A DNA stretch of 45,230 bases from Paraburkholderia atlantica (GTDB lineage Bacteria; Pseudomonadota; Gammaproteobacteria; Burkholderiales; Burkholderiaceae): NCBI RefSeq assembly GCF_009362785.1, contig NZ_WHNQ01000042.1:1-45230 (forward strand), written 5' to 3'. Both the position numbers and the translations under genes were made by a program. The notes beneath the pieces are model-generated. The model did not search any database. It was not told where the DNA came from and saw only the letters and a list, made by a program, of their open reading frames with translations. Below, one piece after another: positions 8,665 to 17,244 of the stretch; position 1 is the stretch's first letter, and the number at the start of each line of letters is the position of its first letter.

Positions 8665-11037
8665 ATGCCGCCCAGACAGCTTTCCGATACCACTCCTTCC
8701 TGTGCAGTAGCGCCGCGCAAAAGGCGGCTCGTCGCGGCGCTTGTCGCCGTTCCGGGCCTGATGCCCGCGCTTGCGCACGCCCAGCTGGTGGGGGAAGCTG
8801 CGCAACCGCAACCGGTCTACCCGCCATGGGGCATGCAGCTTGCGCCGCAGCTCGAGGATCATCCGTTGCAAACGGGCCAGCGGCCGGCCACCTTCGTGCT
8901 CGGCGACCACGCGAGCGGCACGGTCGACCAGGATCTGGCCGCCAAGGGCTCGGCCGAAGTGCGCCACAACACGTCCGTGATCAAGGCCGACGGCCTGCAC
9001 TACGATCAGGACACGGACATGGCCGATGCGTACGGCAATGTCCACGTGATCAATACCGGCAATACCTTCATCGGGCCCGAAGCGCATCTGCGCGTCGATT
9101 CGACCGAAGGTTTCATGACCGCGCCGAAGTATCACTTCACGTTGACGGGCGGCTCGGGCAGCGCGCAGCGCGTCGACCTGCTCGACGCCGAGCGTTCGGT
9201 GTTCACGAAGGCCACCTACACGGCATGCGCGTGCACGGACGATCCGGCCTGGTACATCAAGGGCAGCGAGTTCGATTTCGACACCGGCGCGGACGAAGGC
9301 GTCGCCTACAACAGCGTGCTGTTCTTCCAGGGCGTGCCGGTGTTCGCGTCGCCGTGGCTGTCGTTCCCGCTGTCGGGCGAGCGGCGCAGCGGCCTGTTGC
9401 CGCCCACGTTCTCGCTCAGCTCGTCGAACGGCTTCGAACTGTCGGTGCCGTATTACTTCAACATCGCGCCGAATCGCGATCTGACGGTCACGCCGCGTCT
9501 GATCTCGAAGCGCGGTGTGCAGCTGCAGAGCACGTTCCGCTATCTGTCGCCGACGTATTCCGGTTCGATCACCGGTGAATTTCTGCCTGACGATCGCCTG
9601 ACGAAGACCAACCGCTACGCGCTGTACATCCAGCACAACCAGAATTTCGGTAACGGCTTCGGCGGCTACATCTACTACAACAAGGTTTCGGATAACACCT
9701 ATCCGCAAGACCTGTCGTCGTCGGTCAACCAGTTCATGAACGGCCTCCAGCTCCTGTACCAGCAGGAAGCCGGGGTGACCTACAACAACGGGCCATGGTC
9801 CGTGCTCGCGCGCGAGCAGCACTGGCAGACGCTGCAGGAGTCGGTCGCGCCGTACGGCCGCGAGCCGCAGTTGAACGTGAAGTACGCGAAGTACAACGTC
9901 GGCGGCTTCGACTTCGGCGCCGAGGCCGACTACACGAACTTCCGCATCACCACCGCGGATCTGACCGAAGGCCAGCGGGTGCTGTTCAACCCGTACGTGT
10001 CGTATTCGGTGGTGGGGCCGGGCTACTTCGTCACGCCGAAGGTGCAGTGGCACTTCGCGTCGTACAACCTGAACAACATCGGCACCGATCTGAACGGGGT
10101 GCCGAACCCGCAGAAGAATTTCACCGAGTCGATCCCGACCTTCACGTTCGATACTGGGCTGACCTTCGAACGCTCGGTGCGCCTGTTCGGCCAGGATTTC
10201 ATCCAGACGCTGGAGCCGAGGCTGTACTACGTCTACACGCCGTACCGCAACCAGAACAACGCGCCGCTGTTCGATACCGCCGAGTCCGATTTCGGTCTCG
10301 CGGAAATCTTCACGCCGAACACGTTCGTCGGCAACGACCGGATCGCCGACGCGAACCGCCTGACCGCGGGTCTCACCACGCGCTTCATCAACCCGGCCAC
10401 CGGCGACGAACGCGCGCGCTTCGTGATCGCGCAGCAGTACTATTTCCGGGATCAGCGCGTCACGTTGCAGCCTTCGCAGACGAGCGCGCAGGCCACGCAC
10501 TCGGACCTGATCGCGGGTGCGGCGATCAAGCTGGGTGCCGGTTTCGCTTCGGAAACGGCGTTCCAATATAATGCGGACAACAACCAGCTCACGAAGACGA
10601 GCGTCGGCTTCGGGTTCAGTCCGGAGACCGGCAAGGTCCTCAACGTGGCGTACCGCTACACCCGCGCCAACACCACGCTCGACAACCAGCCGATCAACCA
10701 GGTGCTGATTTCGGGCCAATGGCCGCTGTCGCACCGGATGTACGGTGTCGGCCGGTTCAACTACGACCTCGGTGGCCACCGTATCGTCGACGGCCTGGTC
10801 GGCCTGCAATACGACGCGGATTGCTGGACGCTCGGCGCCGGCATCCAGCGCTATGCGAACGGCCTGAACTCGTCGGGACAGAATCAGTCGAGCACGCGGT
10901 TTCTCGCGCAGTTGACGTTCAAGGGCTTGTCGAGCGTCGACAACGGGCTGATGACCGCGTTCCGCAGCAGTGTGGCCGGCTATACGCCGTTGCCGCCGCC
11001 GCCACCGCCGGAGTCGCGGTTCACCAACTACGAATGA
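8665..11037 (+). CDS. lptD: LPS-assembly protein LptD
   Basis: 790-residue outer-membrane protein that, with LptE, inserts lipopolysaccharide into the outer leaflet. The ATG at 8665 gives a signal peptide: a basic RKRR stretch, a hydrophobic core, and AHA at residues 37-39 before the likely cleavage site. The periplasmic OstA/LptA-like jellyroll follows, including KADGLHYDQDTDMADAYGNV, then a beta-barrel domain. Cysteines in TACACTDD and in the late DADCW are candidates for the disulfides that link the two domains. The C-terminus carries a run of prolines before a barrel-like RFTNYE end. Upstream in-frame codons look non-coding. The next gene, surA, encodes the chaperone needed for LptD folding. 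Confidence 0.95.
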   Translation: MPPRQLSDTTPSCAVAPRKRRLVAALVAVPGLMPALAHAQLVGEAAQPQPVYPPWGMQLAPQLEDHPLQTGQRPATFVLGDHASGTVDQDLAAKGSAEVRHNTSVIKADGLHYDQDTDMADAYGNVHVINTGNTFIGPEAHLRVDSTEGFMTAPKYHFTLTGGSGSAQRVDLLDAERSVFTKATYTACACTDDPAWYIKGSEFDFDTGADEGVAYNSVLFFQGVPVFASPWLSFPLSGERRSGLLPPTFSLSSSNGFELSVPYYFNIAPNRDLTVTPRLISKRGVQLQSTFRYLSPTYSGSITGEFLPDDRLTKTNRYALYIQHNQNFGNGFGGYIYYNKVSDNTYPQDLSSSVNQFMNGLQLLYQQEAGVTYNNGPWSVLAREQHWQTLQESVAPYGREPQLNVKYAKYNVGGFDFGAEADYTNFRITTADLTEGQRVLFNPYVSYSVVGPGYFVTPKVQWHFASYNLNNIGTDLNGVPNPQKNFTESIPTFTFDTGLTFERSVRLFGQDFIQTLEPRLYYVYTPYRNQNNAPLFDTAESDFGLAEIFTPNTFVGNDRIADANRLTAGLTTRFINPATGDERARFVIAQQYYFRDQRVTLQPSQTSAQATHSDLIAGAAIKLGAGFASETAFQYNADNNQLTKTSVGFGFSPETGKVLNVAYRYTRANTTLDNQPINQVLISGQWPLSHRMYGVGRFNYDLGGHRIVDGLVGLQYDADCWTLGAGIQRYANGLNSSGQNQSSTRFLAQLTFKGLSSVDNGLMTAFRSSVAGYTPLPPPPPPESRFTNYE

Positions 11038-11102
11038 CGGTCGCCCGGTCATTCACGGCTTGCGAAAAGACGGGCGAAGCGCCCGACATCATTGGAGTAT
11101 CT

Positions 11103-12467
11103 GTGGCAATCATGAAACAGCTTCGCTTGGCAATACTCGCGGCGGGTCTCGTCGCCGCGGCGTCCTTCGTTCCAGTCGCATCGGTACAGGCGCAGGCATT
11201 GGGCGGCAATAGCGGCCAGACGGTCGACACCATCGCCGCGGTGGTCAACAACGGTGTCATCACGCAGCGCGAGCTCGACGAGCGGGTCGGTCTGATCGCG
11301 CACCGGCTGAACCAGCAGAACGCTCCTGTGCCGCCGACCGACCAGTTGCGCCAGCAGGTGCTCACGCAGATGGTGCTCGAGCGCATCCAGTTGCAGAAGG
11401 CCAAGGAAGACGGCATCAACATCGACGACGCAGCCGTGCAGCGCACGCTCGAGCGTCTCGCGCAGGCGAACAACATGCCGCTCGCAATGTACCGCGCGCG
11501 CATCGAGGCGCAAGGCGTGCCCTGGGCCACGTTCTCGAACGACGCGCGCACGGAGCTGACGCTGTCGCGTCTGCGCGAGAAAGAAGTGGACAGCAAGATC
11601 ACGGTGACGGACGCCGAAGTCGCGAACTACATCGCCAGCCAGCGCGGCCCGGGCGCCGGCCAGACAAGCGACCTGCACATGCAGCACATTTTCGTGAGTG
11701 CGCCGCTGAACGCGCCGGAGACCGACATCGAGGCGGCACAGAAGAAGGCTCAGGGGCTGCTCGCCGAAGCGAAGGGCGGCGCGGATTTCGGAAAGCTCGC
11801 GAAGGCCAATTCGCAAGCGCCGGACGCGTCGAAGAATGGCGGCGATCTCGGTTTCCTCGCACCGTCGAAGCTGCCGCCCGAGTTCGTGAAGGCCGCGTCG
11901 ACACTGCGTCCGGGTGAGATCAGTCCGGATCTGATCCGCACCAACGACGGCTTCGAAATCGTGCGTCTGGTCGAGCGCCGTGCCGGCCAGGGCACCAGCG
12001 CGGATGCGCCGAAGCTCGTGCAGACGCACGTGCGCCATATTCTGCTGCGCGTCGGCGACGGTCAGTCCGAGCCGCAGGCACGCCAGAAGCTGATCGACAT
12101 CCGCAACCAGATCGCCGCCGGCGGCGACTTCGCGAAGTTCGCGCACACCTACTCGCAGGACGGCTCGTCGTCGCAAGGCGGTGACCTCGGCTGGATCAGC
12201 CCGGGCGAGACGGTGCCCGAGTTCGAGCGCGCGATGAACGCGCTGCAGGACGGTCAGATCAGCGAACCTGTGCGCAGCGAATACGGCTACCACCTGATTC
12301 AGGTGCTCGGCCGCCGCGACGCGGAAGGCTCGATTGCACAGCAGATGGATCTCGCGCGTCAGGCCATCGGTCAGCGCAAGGCGGAACAGGCGTACGCCGA
12401 CTGGCTGCGTGAGCTGCGCGATACCGCGTACGTCGAAGTGAAGCCGACCACGGCGAACGTGCAGTAA
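11103..12467 (+). CDS. surA: Periplasmic chaperone and peptidyl-prolyl isomerase SurA
   Basis: About 454 residues, close to the family norm. A Sec signal peptide ends at VQA before QALGG. A SurA_N chaperone segment follows (TVDTIAAVVNNGVITQRELDERV), then two parvulin domains; the second starts near VRHILLRVGD and contains the usual GGDLGWISPGETVPEF. SurA escorts unfolded outer-membrane proteins, LptD among them, across the periplasm. A GGAG at 11094-11097 is five bases before GTG 11103 but fourteen before ATG 11112, so GTG was preferred; using ATG removes three residues and does not alter the mature protein. A short hairpin at 11071-11085 without a T run lies between lptD and surA and does not look like a terminator. 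Confidence 0.94.
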   Translation: MAIMKQLRLAILAAGLVAAASFVPVASVQAQALGGNSGQTVDTIAAVVNNGVITQRELDERVGLIAHRLNQQNAPVPPTDQLRQQVLTQMVLERIQLQKAKEDGINIDDAAVQRTLERLAQANNMPLAMYRARIEAQGVPWATFSNDARTELTLSRLREKEVDSKITVTDAEVANYIASQRGPGAGQTSDLHMQHIFVSAPLNAPETDIEAAQKKAQGLLAEAKGGADFGKLAKANSQAPDASKNGGDLGFLAPSKLPPEFVKAASTLRPGEISPDLIRTNDGFEIVRLVERRAGQGTSADAPKLVQTHVRHILLRVGDGQSEPQARQKLIDIRNQIAAGGDFAKFAHTYSQDGSSSQGGDLGWISPGETVPEFERAMNALQDGQISEPVRSEYGYHLIQVLGRRDAEGSIAQQMDLARQAIGQRKAEQAYADWLRELRDTAYVEVKPTTANVQ

Positions 12468-12480
12468 CGGAGCCCATGCC

Positions 12481-13491
12481 ATGACGAGCGCTGCTCAGCC
12501 CACCCACCGTCCGCTGCAGATCGCGATCACGACCGGCGAGCCCGCCGGCGTCGGTCCCGAGCTGACCGCGCAGGCGCTGGCGGGGGCGGCGGCGCACTGG
12601 CCTCACGCGCAGTTCACCGTGCTCGGCGATGCGCAATTGCTCGCTGAGCGGGCGCGGGCGGTCGGTGTCGATTGGGCCGCGCTGCTCGCGCAGGGCCCGC
12701 GCGTGCGGCTCGAACCTCACCCGCTCGGCGCACCCGCGCAGGCAGGCAAGCTCGACGCCGCGAACGGCCGCTATGTGCTCGATCTGCTCGATGCGGCGAT
12801 CGACGGCGCGATAGCCGGCAAGTTCGACGCAATCGTCACTGCGCCGCTGCAAAAAAGCACGATCAACGACGCCGGTGTGCCGTTCACCGGCCACACCGAA
12901 TATCTGGCCGAGCGCACCTATACGCCACGCGTCGTGATGATGCTCGCGGGCACCGGCAAACGGCCGCTGCGCGTCGCGCTCGCGACCACGCATCTGCCGT
13001 TGAAGGACGTGTCGGCGGCCTTGACGATCGAAAGCCTCGTCGCGACGCTGCGCATCATCGATCACGACCTGCGTCATCACTTCGGTTTGCCTGCGCCGCG
13101 CATTCTCGTGACGGGGCTCAATCCGCACGCGGGCGAAAACGGCTACCTGGGTCGCGAGGAAATCGACGTGATCACGCCGGCGTTGCAGCAGGTGAACGGC
13201 GAGGGCATCGACGCGCGCGGTCCGTATCCGGCCGACACGCTGTTCCAGCCGCGTTATCTCGAAGAAGCCGACTGCGTGCTCGCGATGTTCCACGACCAGG
13301 GCTTGCCGGTGCTGAAGTTCGCGACGTTCGGCGAAGGGATCAACGTGACGCTCGGCCTGCCGATCATCCGCACGTCGGTCGATCATGGCACCGCGCTCGA
13401 TCTGGCCGGCACCGGCCGTGCCGACGCGGGCAGCCTGATGGCTGCGATCGACACGGCTGTTTCGATGGCGCAGCATCGTCGCGCGGGCTGA
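12481..13491 (+). CDS. pdxA: 4-hydroxythreonine-4-phosphate dehydrogenase
   Basis: 336-residue cytosolic enzyme of pyridoxal 5'-phosphate synthesis. It oxidises 4-phosphohydroxy-L-threonine with NAD, giving after decarboxylation 3-amino-2-oxopropyl phosphate, the partner of PdxJ. Seen are the N-terminal TTGEPAGVGPE motif, the three metal-ligand regions FTGHTEYLAE, NPHAGENG and MFHDQGLPVLKF, and the C-terminal VDHGTALDLAGTG. The ATG follows GGAG at eight bases. It starts 13 bases after surA and is followed by rsmA, the conserved surA-pdxA-rsmA order, so one transcript is likely. Confidence 0.95.
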   Translation: MTSAAQPTHRPLQIAITTGEPAGVGPELTAQALAGAAAHWPHAQFTVLGDAQLLAERARAVGVDWAALLAQGPRVRLEPHPLGAPAQAGKLDAANGRYVLDLLDAAIDGAIAGKFDAIVTAPLQKSTINDAGVPFTGHTEYLAERTYTPRVVMMLAGTGKRPLRVALATTHLPLKDVSAALTIESLVATLRIIDHDLRHHFGLPAPRILVTGLNPHAGENGYLGREEIDVITPALQQVNGEGIDARGPYPADTLFQPRYLEEADCVLAMFHDQGLPVLKFATFGEGINVTLGLPIIRTSVDHGTALDLAGTGRADAGSLMAAIDTAVSMAQHRRAG

Positions 13492-13599
13492 CGCGCGGGT
13501 GACGTGAGCGGTTGCGGCGCGCGTGACGCGCCGCGCGGCGTCGTATTTCCACCGTGACGTCTTTCATTCTCAAGCAGTTTTCTTTCTAGCGTTTCTCCG

Positions 13600-14442
13600 A
13601 TGTCCACCAGCAGACAGCAAGGCCGGCACCAGGGCCATCTCGCGCGCAAGCGTTTCGGTCAGAACTTTCTGGTCGACATGGGCGTGATCGATTCGATCGT
13701 CGACGTGATCCGGCCGCAGCGCGGCGAGCGCATGGTCGAGATCGGTCCGGGCCTCGGCGCGCTGACCGAGCCGCTGATCGAGCGGCTCGCGACGCCCGAG
13801 TCGCCGCTGCACGCGGTCGAACTCGACCGCGATCTGATCGGCCGTCTGAAGACGAAGTTCGGCGACCTGCTCGAACTGCACTCCGGCGACGCGCTCGAGT
13901 TCGACTTCGGCTCGCTCGCGGCACCGGGCGACAAGGCGTCGCTGCGCATCGTCGGTAATCTGCCGTACAACATTTCGAGCCCGCTGCTGTTTCATCTGGC
14001 GACGTTTGCAGACCGCGTGATCGATCAGCACTTCATGCTTCAGAACGAGGTGGTCGAGCGGATGGTCGCGGAACCGGGCACGAAGGCGTTCAGTCGCCTG
14101 TCGGTGATGCTGCAATATCGCTACGTGATCGACAAGCAGCTCGACGTGCCACCCGAGTCATTCCAGCCGCCGCCGAAGGTCGATTCGGCGATCGTGCGGA
14201 TGATCCCGTACGAGCGGCACGAACTGCCGGTGGTCGATGAGAACGTGCTCGGCGAGGTGGTGACAGCGGCGTTTTCGCAGCGTCGCAAGATGCTGCGCAA
14301 CACGCTTGCCGCGCTGCGCGATACCGTCGATTTCGACGCGCTCGGCTTCGATCTGCAACGCCGCGCGGAGGACGTGCCGGTCGCCGAATACGTGAGCGTG
14401 GCGCAGGCGGTGGCGGCGCGCTCGGCCGCCGCGCCGGACTAG
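13600..14442 (+). CDS. rsmA: 16S rRNA adenine(1518/1519)-N6-dimethyltransferase
   Basis: 280-residue cytosolic methyltransferase (KsgA) that dimethylates two adjacent adenosines in the 3'-terminal hairpin of 16S rRNA during 30S maturation. Visible are the GQNFLVD N-terminal signature near residue 24, the SAM-binding loop EIGPGLGALTEPL, the acidic ribose-binding region AVELDRDL, and the catalytic motif NLPYNISSPL near residue 125. It lies 108 bases after pdxA with no T-rich terminator between them. A 9-bp hairpin follows its stop codon. Confidence 0.95.
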   Translation: MSTSRQQGRHQGHLARKRFGQNFLVDMGVIDSIVDVIRPQRGERMVEIGPGLGALTEPLIERLATPESPLHAVELDRDLIGRLKTKFGDLLELHSGDALEFDFGSLAAPGDKASLRIVGNLPYNISSPLLFHLATFADRVIDQHFMLQNEVVERMVAEPGTKAFSRLSVMLQYRYVIDKQLDVPPESFQPPPKVDSAIVRMIPYERHELPVVDENVLGEVVTAAFSQRRKMLRNTLAALRDTVDFDALGFDLQRRAEDVPVAEYVSVAQAVAARSAAAPD

Positions 14443-14455
14443 TCTCGACGTTTGA

Positions 14456-14481
14456 CGACGGCGGTGCGCCCGCCGCCGTCG
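14456..14481. terminator. Terminator-like hairpin between convergent rsmA and EamA genes
   Basis: A perfect 9-bp inverted repeat, CGACGGCGG at 14456-14464 and CCGCCGTCG at 14473-14481, has an 8-base loop and fills the short gap between two convergent genes. Neither strand has a T run after it, so it is not a classical intrinsic terminator, though the position suits a transcript end. Confidence 0.4.
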
Positions 14482-14487
14482 AGCCGC

Positions 14488-15435
14488 TTATCGTTTCGCC
14501 GGCGCGTTGACGAGCGCGATGCCGGTCAGCACCAGCAGCGCGGCGATCAGAAAGCGCGCGCTGAACGACTCGCCGAGCAGCAGCACGCCGAAGGTCACGC
14601 CGAACATCGGCGTCAGAAACGAAAACACCGACAGCCGCGACGCGATGTAACGCGTCAACAGCCAGAACCACAACAGATAGCTGACGAACGCGACGATCAC
14701 GGCCTGATACGCGAGGCTCGCGAACGCGAGCGGCGTCACGCTTTCCACGCGCACTTCGCCGAGCGTGAGCGCCAGCGCGAGCAGCACCACCGCCGACACC
14801 GTCAACTGATAGAACAGCGTCTTGCTCGCGCTCGTCTGCGCCAGCCGCGAGCCGCGCACGACCACCGTGGTCGCGGCCCATGCGATGCCGGCGAGCACGC
14901 CTAGCGCATCGCCGGCCGCGCCTGCGAGCGCCGAGCCGTGGGCTGCGCTTGCAGTCGCGCCGGCGTCCGGGTGCAGGAAGCCATCGGCGAACGCGAGTGC
15001 TATCCCCGCGAACGCGACGACGATGCCGAGCCATTGGATGCGCCGCATGCGTTCGCCATCGACGAACCAGTGCAGGCCGAGTGCCGTGAAACACGGCGCC
15101 GTGTACAGAAAGACCGCCATGCGCGACGCGCTAGTCAGCGTCAGGCCGAAAAAGATACAGACGAACTCGGCCGCGAACAGCACGCCCGCGAACAGGCCCG
15201 CGCCGAGCGTGCCGTCGTCGCGAAAGAGCGGCGTGCCGCGCGAGCGTGCCCATGCCCACACGAGCAGCGCCGCGATCGTCGAGCGCAGCCCCGCTTGAAA
15301 GACCGGCGGCACCGCCGCATTGGTGGTCTTGATCGCGACTTGCTGTAGCCCCCAGATTGCGCACAGGCCGATCATCAACAGGATCGCGAAGCTATCCGGG
15401 GCGCGGTGCGCGGGCAGGGCGGTGGTCGTGCTCAT
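14488..15435 (-). CDS. EamA/DMT-family metabolite exporter
   Basis: 315-residue inner-membrane protein with about ten hydrophobic segments arranged as two EamA repeats; PMFGVTFGVLLLGESF in the second repeat is characteristic. Members of the drug/metabolite transporter superfamily export amino acids, metabolites or drugs by proton exchange; the substrate is unknown. An Ala/Gly-rich loop near residues 165-180 is probably a poorly conserved linker. The ATG at 15435 lies immediately before a hydrophobic helix. It is convergent with rsmA, and the upstream neighbour gloA is on the same strand about 190 bases away, so it probably has its own promoter. Confidence 0.9.
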   Translation of the reverse strand: MSTTTALPAHRAPDSFAILLMIGLCAIWGLQQVAIKTTNAAVPPVFQAGLRSTIAALLVWAWARSRGTPLFRDDGTLGAGLFAGVLFAAEFVCIFFGLTLTSASRMAVFLYTAPCFTALGLHWFVDGERMRRIQWLGIVVAFAGIALAFADGFLHPDAGATASAAHGSALAGAAGDALGVLAGIAWAATTVVVRGSRLAQTSASKTLFYQLTVSAVVLLALALTLGEVRVESVTPLAFASLAYQAVIVAFVSYLLWFWLLTRYIASRLSVFSFLTPMFGVTFGVLLLGESFSARFLIAALLVLTGIALVNAPAKR

Positions 15436-15483
15436 CGTGAATAGTCGGCTTTATTTTTTGATAGTGCCGGCGCAAGACAGGAT

Positions 15484-15505
15484 TGCCGGGCGAATACGCC
15501 CGGCA
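15484..15505 (-). terminator. Hairpin downstream of gloA
   Basis: A perfect 9-bp stem (TGCCGGGCG at 15484-15492, CGCCCGGCA at 15497-15505) with a four-base AATA loop lies about 120 bases beyond the gloA stop and before the EamA gene. There is no T tract, so termination is only a possibility. No other feature was found in 15436-15624. Confidence 0.35.
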
Positions 15506-15624
15506 GCAAATCCCCCAGGTACAACGTGAAGCCGGGCTTTATGTCGGTTCTGGCGCCTCGCCCGAATCTGTATAGCGGGCGCATGCGTTTCGGGAAGTGT
15601 CCAGCGCGAACGGTTGAACTCGGG

Positions 15625-16020
15625 TCAGTCGACTCGTCCCTTCTTCTGTATCAGCTCGATCTTGTAGCCGTCCGGATCGGCGACGAAGGCGATGACAGTC
15701 GTGCCGTGTTTCATGGGTCCCGCTTCGCGCGTCACGACGCCGCCACGCTTCTTCACTTGTTCGCACGCCGCATAGGCGTCGTCGACTTCAAGGGCGATGT
15801 GACCGTACCCGGTTCCGAGCTCGTACTTGCTCGTGTCCCAGTTGTAAGTCAGTTCGATTGCCGCGCCTTCGGATTCGTCCTCGTAACCGACGAAGGCGAG
15901 GGTGAACTTCCCGTCCGGGTAGTCGTTCTTTCGAAGCAGGCGCATTCCGAGAACTTCGGTGTAGAAACGGATCGAGGCGTCCAGATCACCGACTCGAAGC
16001 ATGGTATGCAGGATTCGCAT
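15625..16020 (-). CDS. gloA: Glyoxalase I (lactoylglutathione lyase)
   Basis: 131-residue cytosolic metalloenzyme that converts the hemithioacetal of methylglyoxal and glutathione to S-lactoylglutathione. The four metal ligands of the E. coli enzyme fall at the same numbers here: His5, Glu56, His74 (GYGHIALEV) and Glu122 (DGYKIEL). The compact length without the extra loop of the human enzyme points to the nickel/cobalt-activated class. The ATG is preceded by AGGAGGA, a strong ribosome binding site. The divergent importer operon starts about 335 bases away. Confidence 0.95.
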   Translation of the reverse strand: MRILHTMLRVGDLDASIRFYTEVLGMRLLRKNDYPDGKFTLAFVGYEDESEGAAIELTYNWDTSKYELGTGYGHIALEVDDAYAACEQVKKRGGVVTREAGPMKHGTTVIAFVADPDGYKIELIQKKGRVD

Positions 16021-16203
16021 GAGTCCTCCTTTGACAGTTTGTCGATAAATGCATTGACCTGCGGGAATTGTAAATGATTGCCTGGTAGCTCGAAGCCGCG
16101 CGGGCCAGCCCGGACTCGATGCGCTTCGTGGAATCCGCGCGGACTTATTTCAACAAAAAAGTGCGGGCAATAAGGGTTTGTGTCCGGTTGCCGCTTGGAT
16201 ATT

Positions 16204-16258
16204 AGTGTCCAACACTCGGTATCAATCCGATTCGTCAGATAGCAGTCTGATATATCGG
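16204..16258. promoter_or_regulatory. Operator-like palindromes upstream of the amino-acid importer operon
   Basis: The 16021-16356 gap between divergent gloA and the importer operon holds two inverted repeats. The first is AGTGT-CCA-ACACT at 16204-16216, a perfect 5-bp repeat. The second spans 16227-16258: outer arms CCGAT/ATCGG and inner arms TCAGA/TCTGA are perfect, around a 6-base centre, with 3 unpaired bases between inner and outer arms on each side. Nested symmetric arms of this kind suit a dimeric regulator. The IclR-type protein at the operon's end is the obvious candidate, which is inference. The rest of the gap is comparatively AT-rich with no gene. Confidence 0.45.
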
Positions 16259-16356
16259 ACAATCGATGCGTGACCTGGCGAATTTTCAGGCATGCCGAAA
16301 GGCCTGAAGCCGATGCGTCTGCTCCGAAACCCTCTTCTCCGCTTAGGACCCTGCCC

Positions 16357-17193
16357 ATGAAGCTTGCCAATCGAGGCGCCAGAGCCGCCTTTCTGTTCGC
16401 TGTTGCTGGATTGCTCGCCATCACTGGCTGCACCAAGGTGGCCACGCCGGAGCAGGGCGCGGCGGCAGTTCCGTCGACGCTTCAGGGCGTGTTGCAGCGA
16501 GGCACGCTGCGCGTCGGGGACTGCCTGACATTCGCGCCGTTCGGGTTCTATAACAAAGACGGCCAACCGGACGGCTATGACGTGGACCTCGCGAAGGAAC
16601 TCGCGAAGCAGATGGGCGTGAAGCTCGAGGTCGTGAATACGACCAGCGCGAACCGGATTCCGAATCTGCAGACCAGCAAGGTGGACGTCGTGTTCTGCAA
16701 CTTCACGCGTAATCTCGAGCGCGCGAAAGTGATCGAATTCACGGCCCCGTACGTGGTTGCCAGCGAAGCGCTGCTGGTCAGAAAAAACAGCGGTATTCAG
16801 TCGATCAAGGACATGAGCGGTCGCACGATCGCGACGGTCAAGGGCTCGACCAATGGCGATGAAGTGCGCTCGCTGAATATCCCGGTGAAGATCCAGGAAT
16901 ACGACAGCTCGCAAGCCGCAATACTTGCCGTCAAGCAGGGGCAGGCTGACGCGATGATCGAGGACAACAACTTCCTCGCTTATCAGGCCAAGCTCGATCC
17001 TGAACTTGCCGTCACGAACGAAGCGCTGGTCCCGCTCGAATACAACGCGTTCGGCGTCAAGGCCGGTGATCAGGAATGGCTGAACTATCTGAATCTGTTC
17101 CTCTTCAACGTCAATGCGTCGAAGCTCAACGCGCAGCTCTACAACAAGTGGTTCGGCACCGATCCGCGCTATCCGCTCAATCCGCAGTTTTAA
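16357..17193 (+). CDS. Amino-acid ABC transporter, substrate-binding lipoprotein
   Basis: 278-residue family-3 solute-binding protein. The N-terminus is a lipoprotein signal peptide ending in LAITGC, with the lipidated Cys at residue 25, so the protein should be anchored to a membrane and not free in the periplasm. The mature part has the SBP_bac_3 order: LRVGDCLTFAPFGFYNKDG, then GYDVDLAKELAKQMG, then a C-terminal lobe ending in NKWFGTDPRYPL. AGGA lies eight bases before the ATG at 16357. It is the first gene of the operon. Ligands of this family are usually polar amino acids or close relatives; the exact ligand is not visible. Confidence 0.92.
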   Translation: MKLANRGARAAFLFAVAGLLAITGCTKVATPEQGAAAVPSTLQGVLQRGTLRVGDCLTFAPFGFYNKDGQPDGYDVDLAKELAKQMGVKLEVVNTTSANRIPNLQTSKVDVVFCNFTRNLERAKVIEFTAPYVVASEALLVRKNSGIQSIKDMSGRTIATVKGSTNGDEVRSLNIPVKIQEYDSSQAAILAVKQGQADAMIEDNNFLAYQAKLDPELAVTNEALVPLEYNAFGVKAGDQEWLNYLNLFLFNVNASKLNAQLYNKWFGTDPRYPLNPQF

Positions 17194-17244
17194 AACGCGG
17201 CAGACGCCGATATCTAGTGAAGCCCGCACGATGGGGAGCATGAG

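Noticed and set aside
8437..11052. Minus-strand open frame of about 870 codons opposite lptD
   Set aside because: It is antisense of LptD, low complexity, and lacks a plausible start or domain.
11071..11085. CGGGCG-AAG-CGCCCG hairpin between lptD and surA as a terminator
   Set aside because: It has only six base pairs and no T tract, and lies inside a conserved co-transcribed pair.
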